Part shown: piece after piece, positions 8,301-15,336 of the stretch | Numbering within the stretch: the stretch's first letter is position 1 | How the letters are laid out: the number at the start of each line of letters is the position of its first letter | Assembly: GCA_963704515.1 (NCBI GenBank) | Contig: OY969913.1 | Coordinates: 558,001 to 622,000 of the forward strand | Source of the DNA: VRUE01 sp963704515 | GTDB taxonomy: Bacteria > Actinomycetota > Thermoleophilia > Solirubrobacterales > 70-9 | Direction of reading: 5' to 3' | Length of the DNA: 64,000 bases | Notes under the pieces: model-generated | The model's database searches: none | Seen by the model: only the letters and a program-made list of their open reading frames with translations | Told to the model about the DNA's origin: nothing | Program-made: the position numbers and the translations under genes

Positions 8301-9301
8301 CATGTTGAAAACCCCGCTGGGGAGCCGCGGGTTCGCATCGACCGGCACACGCCGGCGGTCAACGGGCTGAACGAAAGCCTGCTCGCCCCCAACAACCCCA
8401 ACTCGACCCAGCCCTTCCGCCTCGACCGCTCCCAGGCCGAGACCTGTGACCAACCGGTGACAAATGCGACACGCGCGACAACACCAAGATGGCGGCCTCC
8501 AACCAGAACGTGGGCGACCTGCTCAACGCGGCGCACGTCACCTGGGGCTGGTTCGAGGGCGGCTTCGCCGATTGCAAACAGTCACACACCAACGTCGGCG
8601 GCGTCACCAGCGCGGATTACATCCCGCACCACGAGCCGTTCCAGTTCTACGCCTCGACCGCGAACCCGCAGCACCTGCCGCCCAGCTCGACGGCGATGAT
8701 CGGCAAGACCGACCAGGCCAATCACCAGTACGACATGACGGATTTCTGGAAGAGCGTCAAAGCCGGCGACATGCCGGCTGTCAGCTTCCTCAAGCCGCCC
8801 GCCTACCAGGACGGTCACGCCGGTTACTCCGACCCGCTCGACGAGCAGCAGTTCCTGGTCGAAACGATCAACCGGCTGCAGAAATCGGGTGACTGGGACA
8901 AGACCGCGGTCGTCATCTCCTACGACGACTCCGACGGCTGGTACGACCACCAGATGGGCCCGATCGTCAACCAGTCGCTCGACCCCACCCATGACGCGCT
9001 CACCAGTGCCTCCTGCGGCTCCAACCCGGCAAAGGTCGCGGCCGGCTACGAAGACCGCTGTGGCTATGGCCCGCGCCTGCCGCTGCTGGTCGTCTCGCCG
9101 TTCGCCAAGTCGAACTTCGTCGACCACTCGGTCACCGACCAGTCCTCGATCCTCAAGTTCATCGAGGACAACTGGACGCTCGGCCGCATCGGCGACGGCT
9201 CCTTCGACGCCAAGGCCGGCTCCCTCAACCGCCTCTTCGACTTCGGAGACGGCGACAACCACCGCCTGATCCTCAACTCCTCGACGGGCGAGACTCACTA
9301 G
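8301..9301 (+). pseudogene. Decayed phosphoesterase (AcpA / phospholipase C type)
   Basis: An ATG at 8301 with an AGGAGGAG site just upstream starts a frame that soon meets family sequence: TPAVNGLNESLLAPNNPNS and LDRSQAETCDQ, on different frames. After about 8450 the frame changes, and a 270-residue C-terminal portion continues to 9301. It contains NVGDLLNAAHVTWGWFEGGF, VVISYDDSDGWYDHQ and RLPLLVVSPFAKSNFVDH. The N-terminal catalytic block (MEENRSFD-type) and the region after CDQ are missing. This indicates at least two deletions and a frameshift in a formerly secreted acid phosphatase/phospholipase C gene. Confidence 0.8.
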
Positions 9302-9325
9302 CCCAGTACGACGAAGTCATCGAGA

Positions 9326-9359
9326 GCAAGCGGCCCCGGCCAACGCCGGGGCCGCTTGC
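9326..9359. terminator. Strong GC-rich hairpin between convergent genes
   Basis: It is a perfect 15-bp stem (arms 9326-9340 and 9345-9359) with a CAAC loop. It lies 24 nt after the phosphoesterase stop and 4 nt beyond the end of the Hxs-linked gene on the other strand. No U-tract follows, but the position fits a bidirectional transcription end. Confidence 0.7.
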
Positions 9360-9363
9360 GTGC

Positions 9364-9897
9364 TCAAGGCAGGGGGGAATGCCCGGGCATAACCGGTGAG
9401 CAATTCTTTAGCCCCAAAGAGCGGTTCAGTTCTCTTGCCCGTAGTTCCGCAGAGGTCAGCTTGACTCTGGTCCGGGCCTGACCGACGTGGTCGCCAGTCT
9501 CAATCGCGCGCTGCAAGTCCAGCAACTCGCGGGCGACTGCCCGCCGAACTTCTATCTCGCTGGTATAGGAAGCCGCGAAGCGTGGCGGCGGAGTTACGCC
9601 CGACAGATCCCCGACCCCCCAACTTGTTGCCCGCGAAAGAAATGCAAGGAGCTCGCTGCGCGATCTCGCGACTTTAGAGGCTCGACGCAGGTTCTGGAGG
9701 CTCTCCGAGCAGATGTCGTTCGCGAGTTGATGAAAAGCGACGATTTGCCGACCTTCCGGAAGCGCAGGCCGACTTGCTGTTGGATGCAGTGTCTTGAACC
9801 CGGCTACGGCGATCCCACTGATCGCGATGATGGATGCGACAACGCCGAGCGCGGTCGGGGTTCGACCCAGTAGTCGTCGCAATGGAGCTGCCGTCAC
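9364..9897 (-). CDS. Membrane-anchored protein of unknown function, last gene of the Hxs operon
   Basis: This 177-residue protein has one N-terminal transmembrane segment (LGVVASIIAISGIAVAGF). A helical, probably extracytoplasmic domain with two Cys (DICSES; LKNCSPV) follows. The ATG at 9897 lies 13 nt after the hxsC stop in the same direction, so it is likely co-transcribed. I do not recognise a family. Location and topology suggest it could act with the exported Hxs product, for example as an anchor, immunity or processing factor; that is inference. Confidence 0.6.
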   Translation of the reverse strand: MTAAPLRRLLGRTPTALGVVASIIAISGIAVAGFKTLHPTASRPALPEGRQIVAFHQLANDICSESLQNLRRASKVARSRSELLAFLSRATSWGVGDLSGVTPPPRFAASYTSEIEVRRAVARELLDLQRAIETGDHVGQARTRVKLTSAELRARELNRSLGLKNCSPVMPGHSPLP

Positions 9898-9910
9898 CCT
9901 CGGCCTGGCC

Positions 9911-11107
9911 TCACTCGGCGACGATCGGGAGCAGATCCATGCGACTCGCGGAATCGTCGACGGGGATTGCCTTGATCTTCTCGCTGACCTTGTATTTGGC
10001 GGAGAAGAAGAAGCCGCCGCAGCGGTCGTTGACGCTGCAGCTGACGCACTCCGGGTGGTACTCGTTCTTCCAGTCGCTGATCGAGCGGACCGCGTAGGGC
10101 CACATGCTCCGCGGGATCAGGCAGAGCTGATGGTTGTAGATCATCGTGTGGATGCGGCTGCGGTCGAGCAGCGTCACCGCCTCGACCAACTCGTCCGCAT
10201 AGTCGGTCGGGTCGATCCAAAGCGCCGGGATGTTGGCCCGTGCAAGGCCGATCATCTCCAGGCCCATCAGCGCCACCTGGTCGACGAAGGGCAGGTTGCG
10301 GGCGATGAACGCAGCGATTTCAGGCAGCGCGGGAGCGGTTTGCTTGTGCAGCACGACCCGCAGCTCGATCCGCTGGCGGAGCTGGCCAAGGTTGAGGATC
10401 CCCGGCACAGTCTCGTTGAAGGCCCCCTCCGCCTGGACGACGTAATCGTGCCGGGCGGGCTCTGCCCCGTACAGCGGAATGCCCACCATCATGTTCGGGT
10501 TGTCGATCGCCGCCCACGATGCCGCGAACCCGGGATCGGCAAACCTGCGGCCGTTCGAAAGCACGTGGATCTCCGCCTCGGGGTGAAGGCTTCGGCAAAG
10601 GCTCAGCAGGTCGATGAGCCCGTTGCCGTAGAGGGTCGGCTCTCCGCCGGTGAAGCCGATCTCCTCGGTTCCGCGGGGAAGCAGCCTGATCAGCTCGAAT
10701 GCGTCGTCGAGAAGCTGGTCGTCGTTGCCGGTCTTCGGCGGCTGAGAGCACATCAGGCAGTAGTGATTGCAGCGCTCGGTTAGCAGGATGCTGTTCTGGC
10801 GGCTCGTGTGACGCCAGATGACCCGGATGCGGCGGCCGTCGCTGCCCAGGGAGAGGACGTCGTCCCCGGAGAGGTAGCCAAGTTCGGGTGGGAGCTGAAT
10901 CAGGTTTGGCAGGTCTTCGGCCGGCCGGGTGTCGTCATGGGTCAGGTAGAGGCCGAAGCCCTCCGGCGGCTGCTCGTCGCCGCCGAGCAGGAAGGCGCGC
11001 CCGCCGCGCTGCGCTGTCAGGGTGGCGCGGTCGACGATCCGCCAGACGGTGCGCTGCAGCGGCTCTGCGAGCTCCGCCCGGGCCGCATTGGCGCGCAACT
11101 CGATCAA
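9911..11107 (-). CDS. hxsC: His-Xaa-Ser system radical SAM maturase HxsC
   Basis: The 398-residue radical SAM enzyme has the cluster motif CNHYCLMC (CX3CX2C) at about residues 133-140. The GGEPT SAM-binding motif lies in FTGGEPTLYGNGL, and a C-terminal Cys cluster follows (HPECVSCSVNDRCGGFFFS). The short C-terminal CX2CX5C-GFF arrangement and pairing with HxsB match HxsC. It starts with TTG overlapping the hxsB stop (TTGA), indicating translational coupling. Together with HxsB it is expected to modify the His/Ser-rich HxsA peptide; the chemistry is not established from this sequence. Confidence 0.9.
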   Translation of the reverse strand: MIELRANAARAELAEPLQRTVWRIVDRATLTAQRGGRAFLLGGDEQPPEGFGLYLTHDDTRPAEDLPNLIQLPPELGYLSGDDVLSLGSDGRRIRVIWRHTSRQNSILLTERCNHYCLMCSQPPKTGNDDQLLDDAFELIRLLPRGTEEIGFTGGEPTLYGNGLIDLLSLCRSLHPEAEIHVLSNGRRFADPGFAASWAAIDNPNMMVGIPLYGAEPARHDYVVQAEGAFNETVPGILNLGQLRQRIELRVVLHKQTAPALPEIAAFIARNLPFVDQVALMGLEMIGLARANIPALWIDPTDYADELVEAVTLLDRSRIHTMIYNHQLCLIPRSMWPYAVRSISDWKNEYHPECVSCSVNDRCGGFFFSAKYKVSEKIKAIPVDDSASRMDLLPIVAE

Positions 11108-12558
11108 TGTCCAGCCCAGGTCTGGAACAGAGCGCGGGTGGCCGGGTCGCCTTCGTAGCGGTCGAGCAGGAGCTTGAAGATGGCCATGTTGCGGCGGCAG
11201 AACCCGGACGTTGGCTTGCGCCCAACGTAGTCCCCATCGGTGGCGTGGTGATAGGTGGGGTCAGCGCCGCAATAGGGCTCGAACGCGCAATCGGTGCACA
11301 TCGGCGCGCTCAGGGTGAAGGACGCGTCGAGCGGCTCGAGCAGCGCCTCGGAGAGCATGATCTCCTCATACGAGTCACGGTGGAGGTTGCCGAGCCGGAA
11401 GGTCGTGTCCCCCATCTCGGCCAGCATCCGACCCTCATCGGAGGCGTAGACATCGCCATCGTAGTTGTAGACCACGGCGCCGATCCCGATGCCCGACGGT
11501 GAGGTGAGGTCGACGTAGCCGGGATCGTCGTTGGTGAGCATCTTCTTGAGAATGATCGCCGCGTACTGCTCGACCATCGGGACGCCCTGGCGGTTCAGTT
11601 CAATGATGTATTCGAGCCCCTCCTCGTAGAACGGCAGCCAGCCGTCCACGCCGTAGGCGTCGAAGCTCTTGGTCTTGACCGCGAAGCCGTACGGTGAGAG
11701 GGGGCGCAGGAACATGCTCGTCAGCCCCTGCTCGACGTAGCAGTCGATGATTTCCTTGACGCGGCCAAGACTGGAGCGCGTCGTAGTCATCAAGGCCGAT
11801 ACCCGGTCGACTCCCAGCGACTCGCGCACTCGCTGGATGCCCTCCGTGGCAAGCTCCCAGCTGTTGCGGCCCGGGCGCGGCCGGTTCTTGTTGTGCAGGT
11901 CGGCGGGTCCATCGAGCGAGGTGGAGATGAAGATGCCGTGCTCCCGGCAGAAATCGAGCACCCGATCGTCGAGCAAGGCGAGGTTGGTTGCGATCACGAA
12001 CGAGAGGTTCTTGCCCACCGTCTCGTTGTGCGCCTTTGCCTCGCTTACGACCTCTTCGATCAAGTCGAAGTTGAGCAGTGGCTCGCCTCCCTGGAACTCG
12101 ATCTTGATGTTGCTGGAGGGCGAGCGGAAGGCGGAGTCGAGTGCGAGGCGCGCGGTCGCCGGGCTCATATCGAAAGCCGCCTTATCGGAGCTCTGCCGCG
12201 AGACCTGGCAGTAGGGGCAGGAGTGCTCGCAGCGCAATGAGGCGACGAAGATGTGCAGGGCGGTGAACTCGGAGAGGCGCCTGTACCGGGTCCGGGCCTT
12301 CAGCGCGAGCAGCTCGAGCGGCAGGTTGTCACCCTGCTCTCTGATCACGTGCTTTGCGCGCAGGCGCCTGACCAGGGGCGAATCGACCGGCAACTCGGCT
12401 GTGGCGACCTGCTCGAACTCATCGGAGGAGACGAACAGGTGCTCACCGACGAGGTTGGTGAGCAGGACTCGCCCGTCGATTCGCTCGAAGCGGAACGGAA
12501 GCATCCGCCAGTCCGCGGTAGCGGCCTCGAAAGCCGCCGGCTCGCGGAACCTAGACAT
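11104..12558 (-). CDS. hxsB: His-Xaa-Ser system radical SAM/SPASM maturase HxsB
   Basis: This 484-residue protein opens with a peptide-recognition-like region (RMLPFRFERIDGRVLLTNLVGEH). The radical SAM motif CEHSCPYC and FQGGEPLLNF follow. The C-terminal SPASM-type Cys set is CTDCAFEPYCG...FCRRN, which would bind auxiliary iron-sulfur clusters. The ATG at 12558 overlaps the hxsD stop by 8 bp. It is preferred over the longer upstream frame because the family N-terminus begins here. Overall it matches HxsB; the substrate is presumably the HxsA repeat region. Confidence 0.92.
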   Translation of the reverse strand: MSRFREPAAFEAATADWRMLPFRFERIDGRVLLTNLVGEHLFVSSDEFEQVATAELPVDSPLVRRLRAKHVIREQGDNLPLELLALKARTRYRRLSEFTALHIFVASLRCEHSCPYCQVSRQSSDKAAFDMSPATARLALDSAFRSPSSNIKIEFQGGEPLLNFDLIEEVVSEAKAHNETVGKNLSFVIATNLALLDDRVLDFCREHGIFISTSLDGPADLHNKNRPRPGRNSWELATEGIQRVRESLGVDRVSALMTTTRSSLGRVKEIIDCYVEQGLTSMFLRPLSPYGFAVKTKSFDAYGVDGWLPFYEEGLEYIIELNRQGVPMVEQYAAIILKKMLTNDDPGYVDLTSPSGIGIGAVVYNYDGDVYASDEGRMLAEMGDTTFRLGNLHRDSYEEIMLSEALLEPLDASFTLSAPMCTDCAFEPYCGADPTYHHATDGDYVGRKPTSGFCRRNMAIFKLLLDRYEGDPATRALFQTWAGH

Positions 12559-12850
12559 CGCTGTTCTCGAGGCCCGTCTTGGAGAAGGCCAGAGCGAGAA
12601 CGAGCTTGCGGACGTCCTCGGTTTCCGACCTGATCCGCTCGCGCAAGACCTGATCGAGAACCTCATTGCGAAACTCGGCGAGCAGCGCGTCGGGGTCGCT
12701 CTCTTCGTCGGCGATGTGAAGCGTGACGTCAACCGCGCCCTCTTTCTGCCGGACATCGCACGAGAGACGGTCTGAGAGCCGGTAGGCGGCGCGCTGCACG
12801 GCGTCGACGGAGTGTGCGGAGCTGTCGAACGAGACGGTGCGTTCGGTCAT
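12551..12850 (-). CDS. hxsD: His-Xaa-Ser system protein HxsD
   Basis: This is a small 99-residue protein between the precursor and the maturases. Its C-terminal helix contains FRNEVLDQVLRERIRSETE followed by LVLALAFS, matching the conserved leucine/arginine-rich signature of HxsD. The N-terminal half forms beta strands (RTVSFDSSAHS; AVDVTLHI). It is probably an accessory or peptide-carrier protein of the maturation complex. ATG at 12850; 25 nt separate it from hxsA. Confidence 0.88.
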   Translation of the reverse strand: MTERTVSFDSSAHSVDAVQRAAYRLSDRLSCDVRQKEGAVDVTLHIADEESDPDALLAEFRNEVLDQVLRERIRSETEDVRKLVLALAFSKTGLENSDV

Positions 12851-12875
12851 CGGCGCTCGGGCCCGCTCCCGGGCG

Positions 12876-13187
12876 TCAAGAACTCGAGTAGTGCGAGGAG
12901 TGCGAAGAATGGGATGAGTGCGAGTAGTGGCCGCCACCGCTGGACGAGTAGTGCGAGTGGTGCGATCGATGGGAGTAGTGCGAGTGGTGGGAGTGATGGC
13001 GGGCGTAGCCGGGCACCGCGTCGCCGTTCGGCAGCGCCAGCAGCGGCGCTTGGCCGGCCGTTTGAGACATTGCTGCCTGGGCTCGACCGACGCTCAGTCC
13101 GGCATCGGCGACGGTCGCTTGCGCGCCTGTCGGGAACATCGCCGCGAGCGCCACACCGAGGGGCACGAGGATCGGTTTCTTTTTCAC
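12876..13187 (-). CDS. hxsA: His-Xaa-Ser repeat precursor peptide HxsA
   Basis: This 103-residue protein has an N-terminal Lys-rich hydrophobic signal-like segment (KKKPILVPLGVALAAMFPTGAQA), a linker, and a His/Ser tail. The tail holds six contiguous HxS triplets (residues 64-81), an SSGGG spacer (82-86) and five more triplets (87-101). The x positions are H, Y, R or S. This is the presumed substrate of the HxsB/HxsC radical SAM pair. The GTG start lies 7 nt after a -10 hexamer, so the mRNA is probably leaderless. The signal peptide implies export of the modified product. Confidence 0.92.
   Translation of the reverse strand: MKKKPILVPLGVALAAMFPTGAQATVADAGLSVGRAQAAMSQTAGQAPLLALPNGDAVPGYARHHSHHSHYSHRSHHSHYSSSGGGHYSHSSHSSHSSHYSSS
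12885..12998 (-). repeat. Tandem HxS-coding 9-bp repeats in hxsA
   Basis: Eleven 9-bp units encode His-x-Ser in two runs (6 + 5) split by a Gly-rich spacer. The DNA shows the same period as repeated GTGxGA/GTAGTGxGA blocks on the + strand. Unit number could change by slipped mispairing. Confidence 0.9.
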
Positions 13188-13194
13188 GGCCGCG

Positions 13195-13224
13195 ACCCTA
13201 TCGGTACCGATTTAGCCATGTCAA
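13195..13224 (-). promoter_or_regulatory. Leaderless promoter of the Hxs operon
   Basis: Reading leftward, a perfect -35 TTGACA (13224-13219) is separated by 18 nt from TAGGGT (13200-13195). The hxsA GTG follows 7 nt later, at the expected +1. No Shine-Dalgarno can fit, so translation would be leaderless. Confidence 0.65.
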
Positions 13225-13244
13225 GGTATTCAACGCATTGGGAC

Positions 13245-14189
13245 TCAACCAGGAGCGTCGAGTACCCGGCGAGCATTGTGGCTCGCCGACGGGCCGGATT
13301 GAGCAGCCGCCGCAGCGTCGGTGTGCCCGGAGCCGGCGCAGCCGGAGAGAGCGATGACGCCTCCGGCCAGCAGCAGCGCGCCGCCGCCGCGGACCCGGCG
13401 CGAGGCCGGCCGCCAGCCCTGAATCCAGGCGAACCAGAGCAGGCCGGATAGGCAGAGTGCCGCGGCGACGTAGAGGTTGAGGCGCAGGCCGAGGATGTGG
13501 TGGGCGGGGTCGATGCGGATCGACTCCTCGAAGATGCGGAAGGCGGAGTAGCCGGCGACGTATAGGGCGAAGAGACCCGGCGGGCGGATGCGGCGGTGGT
13601 GGCCGAGCCAGACGAGGAAAGCGGCCAGCCCGAGGTTCCAGACCAGCTCGTAAAGGAAGGTGGGCTGGAAGGTCGAGAAGGCCTCGTAGCCGGCCGGGCG
13701 GTGGGCGGCCGAGATCCGCAGTCCCCAGGGCAGGCCGGTCGGCCCGCCGAACAGCTCCTGGTTGAAGTAGTTGCCGATCCGCCCGATCGCCTGCCCGACG
13801 AGCAGCGCCGGGGCGGCGGCGTCCATGAAGGGCGCCGGTGAGACGCCCGCACGGCGCAGTCGCCAGAGGCCGACCGCGCTGCCCAGGGCGATGCCGCCCC
13901 AGATCCCCATGCCGCCGTCCCAGACGGCGAACGGGCCCCACCAGTGGGCCGGAATTTCGCCGCTGCTGGTCAGGTCGAAGTAGAGCCGGCCGCCGATCGC
14001 CCCAGCCGGGAACCCCCAGAGCGCCACGTCGTACACCGTCTCCCGCAAGCCGCCCCGCGCCTGCCAGCGGCGGGCGGCGATCGTCACCGCGGCGAACAGC
14101 GCAAGCACGTACATCAGCCCGTAGACGTGGACTTCGAAGGGGCCGAGCTGGATGCCGCTCGAGGCTGGGCTCGGGATCGAGGCAATCAC
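13245..14189 (-). CDS. lgt: Prolipoprotein diacylglyceryl transferase Lgt
   Basis: The polytopic enzyme has the Lgt signature GRIGNYFNQE (residues 136-145), the N-terminal HVYGLMY motif and the GGRLYFDL/WDGGMGIWGG blocks. It transfers diacylglycerol to the lipobox Cys of prolipoproteins, and a lipoprotein with a lipobox is encoded at 17.8 kb. Oddly, its last helix (ALLLAGGVIALSGCAGSG, Cys284) itself reads like a lipoprotein signal and lipobox. This tail exceeds the usual family end and is followed by a polar stretch. Confidence 0.93.
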   Translation of the reverse strand: MIASIPSPASSGIQLGPFEVHVYGLMYVLALFAAVTIAARRWQARGGLRETVYDVALWGFPAGAIGGRLYFDLTSSGEIPAHWWGPFAVWDGGMGIWGGIALGSAVGLWRLRRAGVSPAPFMDAAAPALLVGQAIGRIGNYFNQELFGGPTGLPWGLRISAAHRPAGYEAFSTFQPTFLYELVWNLGLAAFLVWLGHHRRIRPPGLFALYVAGYSAFRIFEESIRIDPAHHILGLRLNLYVAAALCLSGLLWFAWIQGWRPASRRVRGGGALLLAGGVIALSGCAGSGHTDAAAAAQSGPSASHNARRVLDAPG

Positions 14190-14246
14190 CGCGCTGGATT
14201 ATCCACCGCGGGTCGCGGCGCCCCCTTGGACTACCATCGTTGCTCC

Positions 14247-14579
14247 ATGCGCCTTGTGAGCCGTTTCTCCGCGGGGGTTGCGCTGGTCCTCACCGCCAGC
14301 TGGGCGCTGGCCCTCGCCCTGCTTGGCTCGACCGACGTGCTGCTCTTCATGGCGCCGGCCCTGCTGATTGCGGTGCCGCTGATCGCCGGGCGCTACGTCG
14401 GCGAGGCGCTGATCGAGCGGCTCGCCGCTCGCCGCGCCCGTCCGCGCCGCCGCCGGCCCGCGTCCACGGTCTCCCCGGCCCGGCCGCCGGCCCGCGCGCA
14501 ACTACCGCGCGGGACCCGCCTGATCGCCTTCTCGCTGGCCAAGCGCCCGCCGCCGGTCGCCCTCCTCCCACTGAGCTAG
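14247..14579 (+). CDS. Small membrane protein with two helices
   Basis: This 110-residue protein has two hydrophobic segments (AGVALVLTASWALALALLGS and VLLFMAPALLIAVPLIAGRYV) and an Arg/Pro-rich tail. It diverges from lgt, with the ATG 57 nt from the lgt start. No family is recognised; codon use is typical of the neighbourhood. Confidence 0.5.
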   Translation: MRLVSRFSAGVALVLTASWALALALLGSTDVLLFMAPALLIAVPLIAGRYVGEALIERLAARRARPRRRRPASTVSPARPPARAQLPRGTRLIAFSLAKRPPPVALLPLS

Positions 14580-14630
14580 CGCCGGCGCCGGGACCCTTCG
14601 GTCGTCGCGCGCGCGACCGAAAGGAACCCC

Positions 14631-15332
14631 GTGCGAAAGCACCTGGCGGCGCTTGCCGCCGCGACCGCATTGTTGACAGCCGCCCTCGCGGCGCCCGCCT
14701 CGGCGCACGAAGGCAACCCCGACTACCGCTCGGTGATCGACCGGGTGATGCCGAACGTGCCCGGCGTCACCTTCCGCGTGCTGAGCTACGACAGCTACTT
14801 CCAGCTGCTCGACCGCCACGGTCACGAAGTCGTGATCTACGGATACGAGCGCGAGCCATACGCGCGCGTGCGGAAAGACGGCACCGTCCAGGTCAACGAA
14901 CGCTCGCCGGCGCTCTACCTCAACCAGACCTACTTTCCGACGGCGAAACTGCCGTCGATCGCCAACCCGATGGCGCCGCCGAAGTGGAAGACGGTCGACG
15001 ACTCGGGGACCTTCGTCTGGCACGACCACCGGATGCACTACCAGTCGACCACGGCGCCGCCCCAGGTCACCGACCCGAGTCGCAAATCCAAGGTCTTCGA
15101 CTACACGATCCCGCTGCGGATCGACGGTCGCAAGGGGGCTATCGACGGCACCCTCTACTGGGTCGGCCCGGCCGACACCTCGAAGCTGCCCTTCATCCTG
15201 ATCGGCATCGCCGTGGTGCTGGTCGGCGGGGCGCTGGTCTGGTGGGTGCGGCGGCGACGAGGCGAGGAGGACGGAGAGCACGGCGGCGAGGTTCCCTCAG
15301 GAGGCGACGAGCCGGCGAAGGAAGCCTGGTAG
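14631..15332 (+). CDS. Exported single-pass protein upstream of CopC-CopD
   Basis: It has a GTG start and a signal peptide (HLAALAAATALLTAALAAPASA) cleaved before HEGNPDYRS. A mainly beta extracytoplasmic domain with many His/Tyr (WHDHRMHYQS) follows, then a C-terminal transmembrane helix (LPFILIGIAVVLVGGALVWWV) and an acidic tail. The His-rich motif and its position directly before a CopC-CopD fusion suggest a role in periplasmic metal (copper) handling. That is contextual inference. Confidence 0.65.
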   Translation: MRKHLAALAAATALLTAALAAPASAHEGNPDYRSVIDRVMPNVPGVTFRVLSYDSYFQLLDRHGHEVVIYGYEREPYARVRKDGTVQVNERSPALYLNQTYFPTAKLPSIANPMAPPKWKTVDDSGTFVWHDHRMHYQSTTAPPQVTDPSRKSKVFDYTIPLRIDGRKGAIDGTLYWVGPADTSKLPFILIGIAVVLVGGALVWWVRRRRGEEDGEHGGEVPSGGDEPAKEAW

Positions 15333-15336
15333 GTCG

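Noticed and set aside
12885..12998. Short periodic repeats as a possible CRISPR array
   Set aside because: The period is 9 bp and encodes His-x-Ser in frame; no repeat-spacer structure exists. No CRISPR array was seen anywhere in the window.
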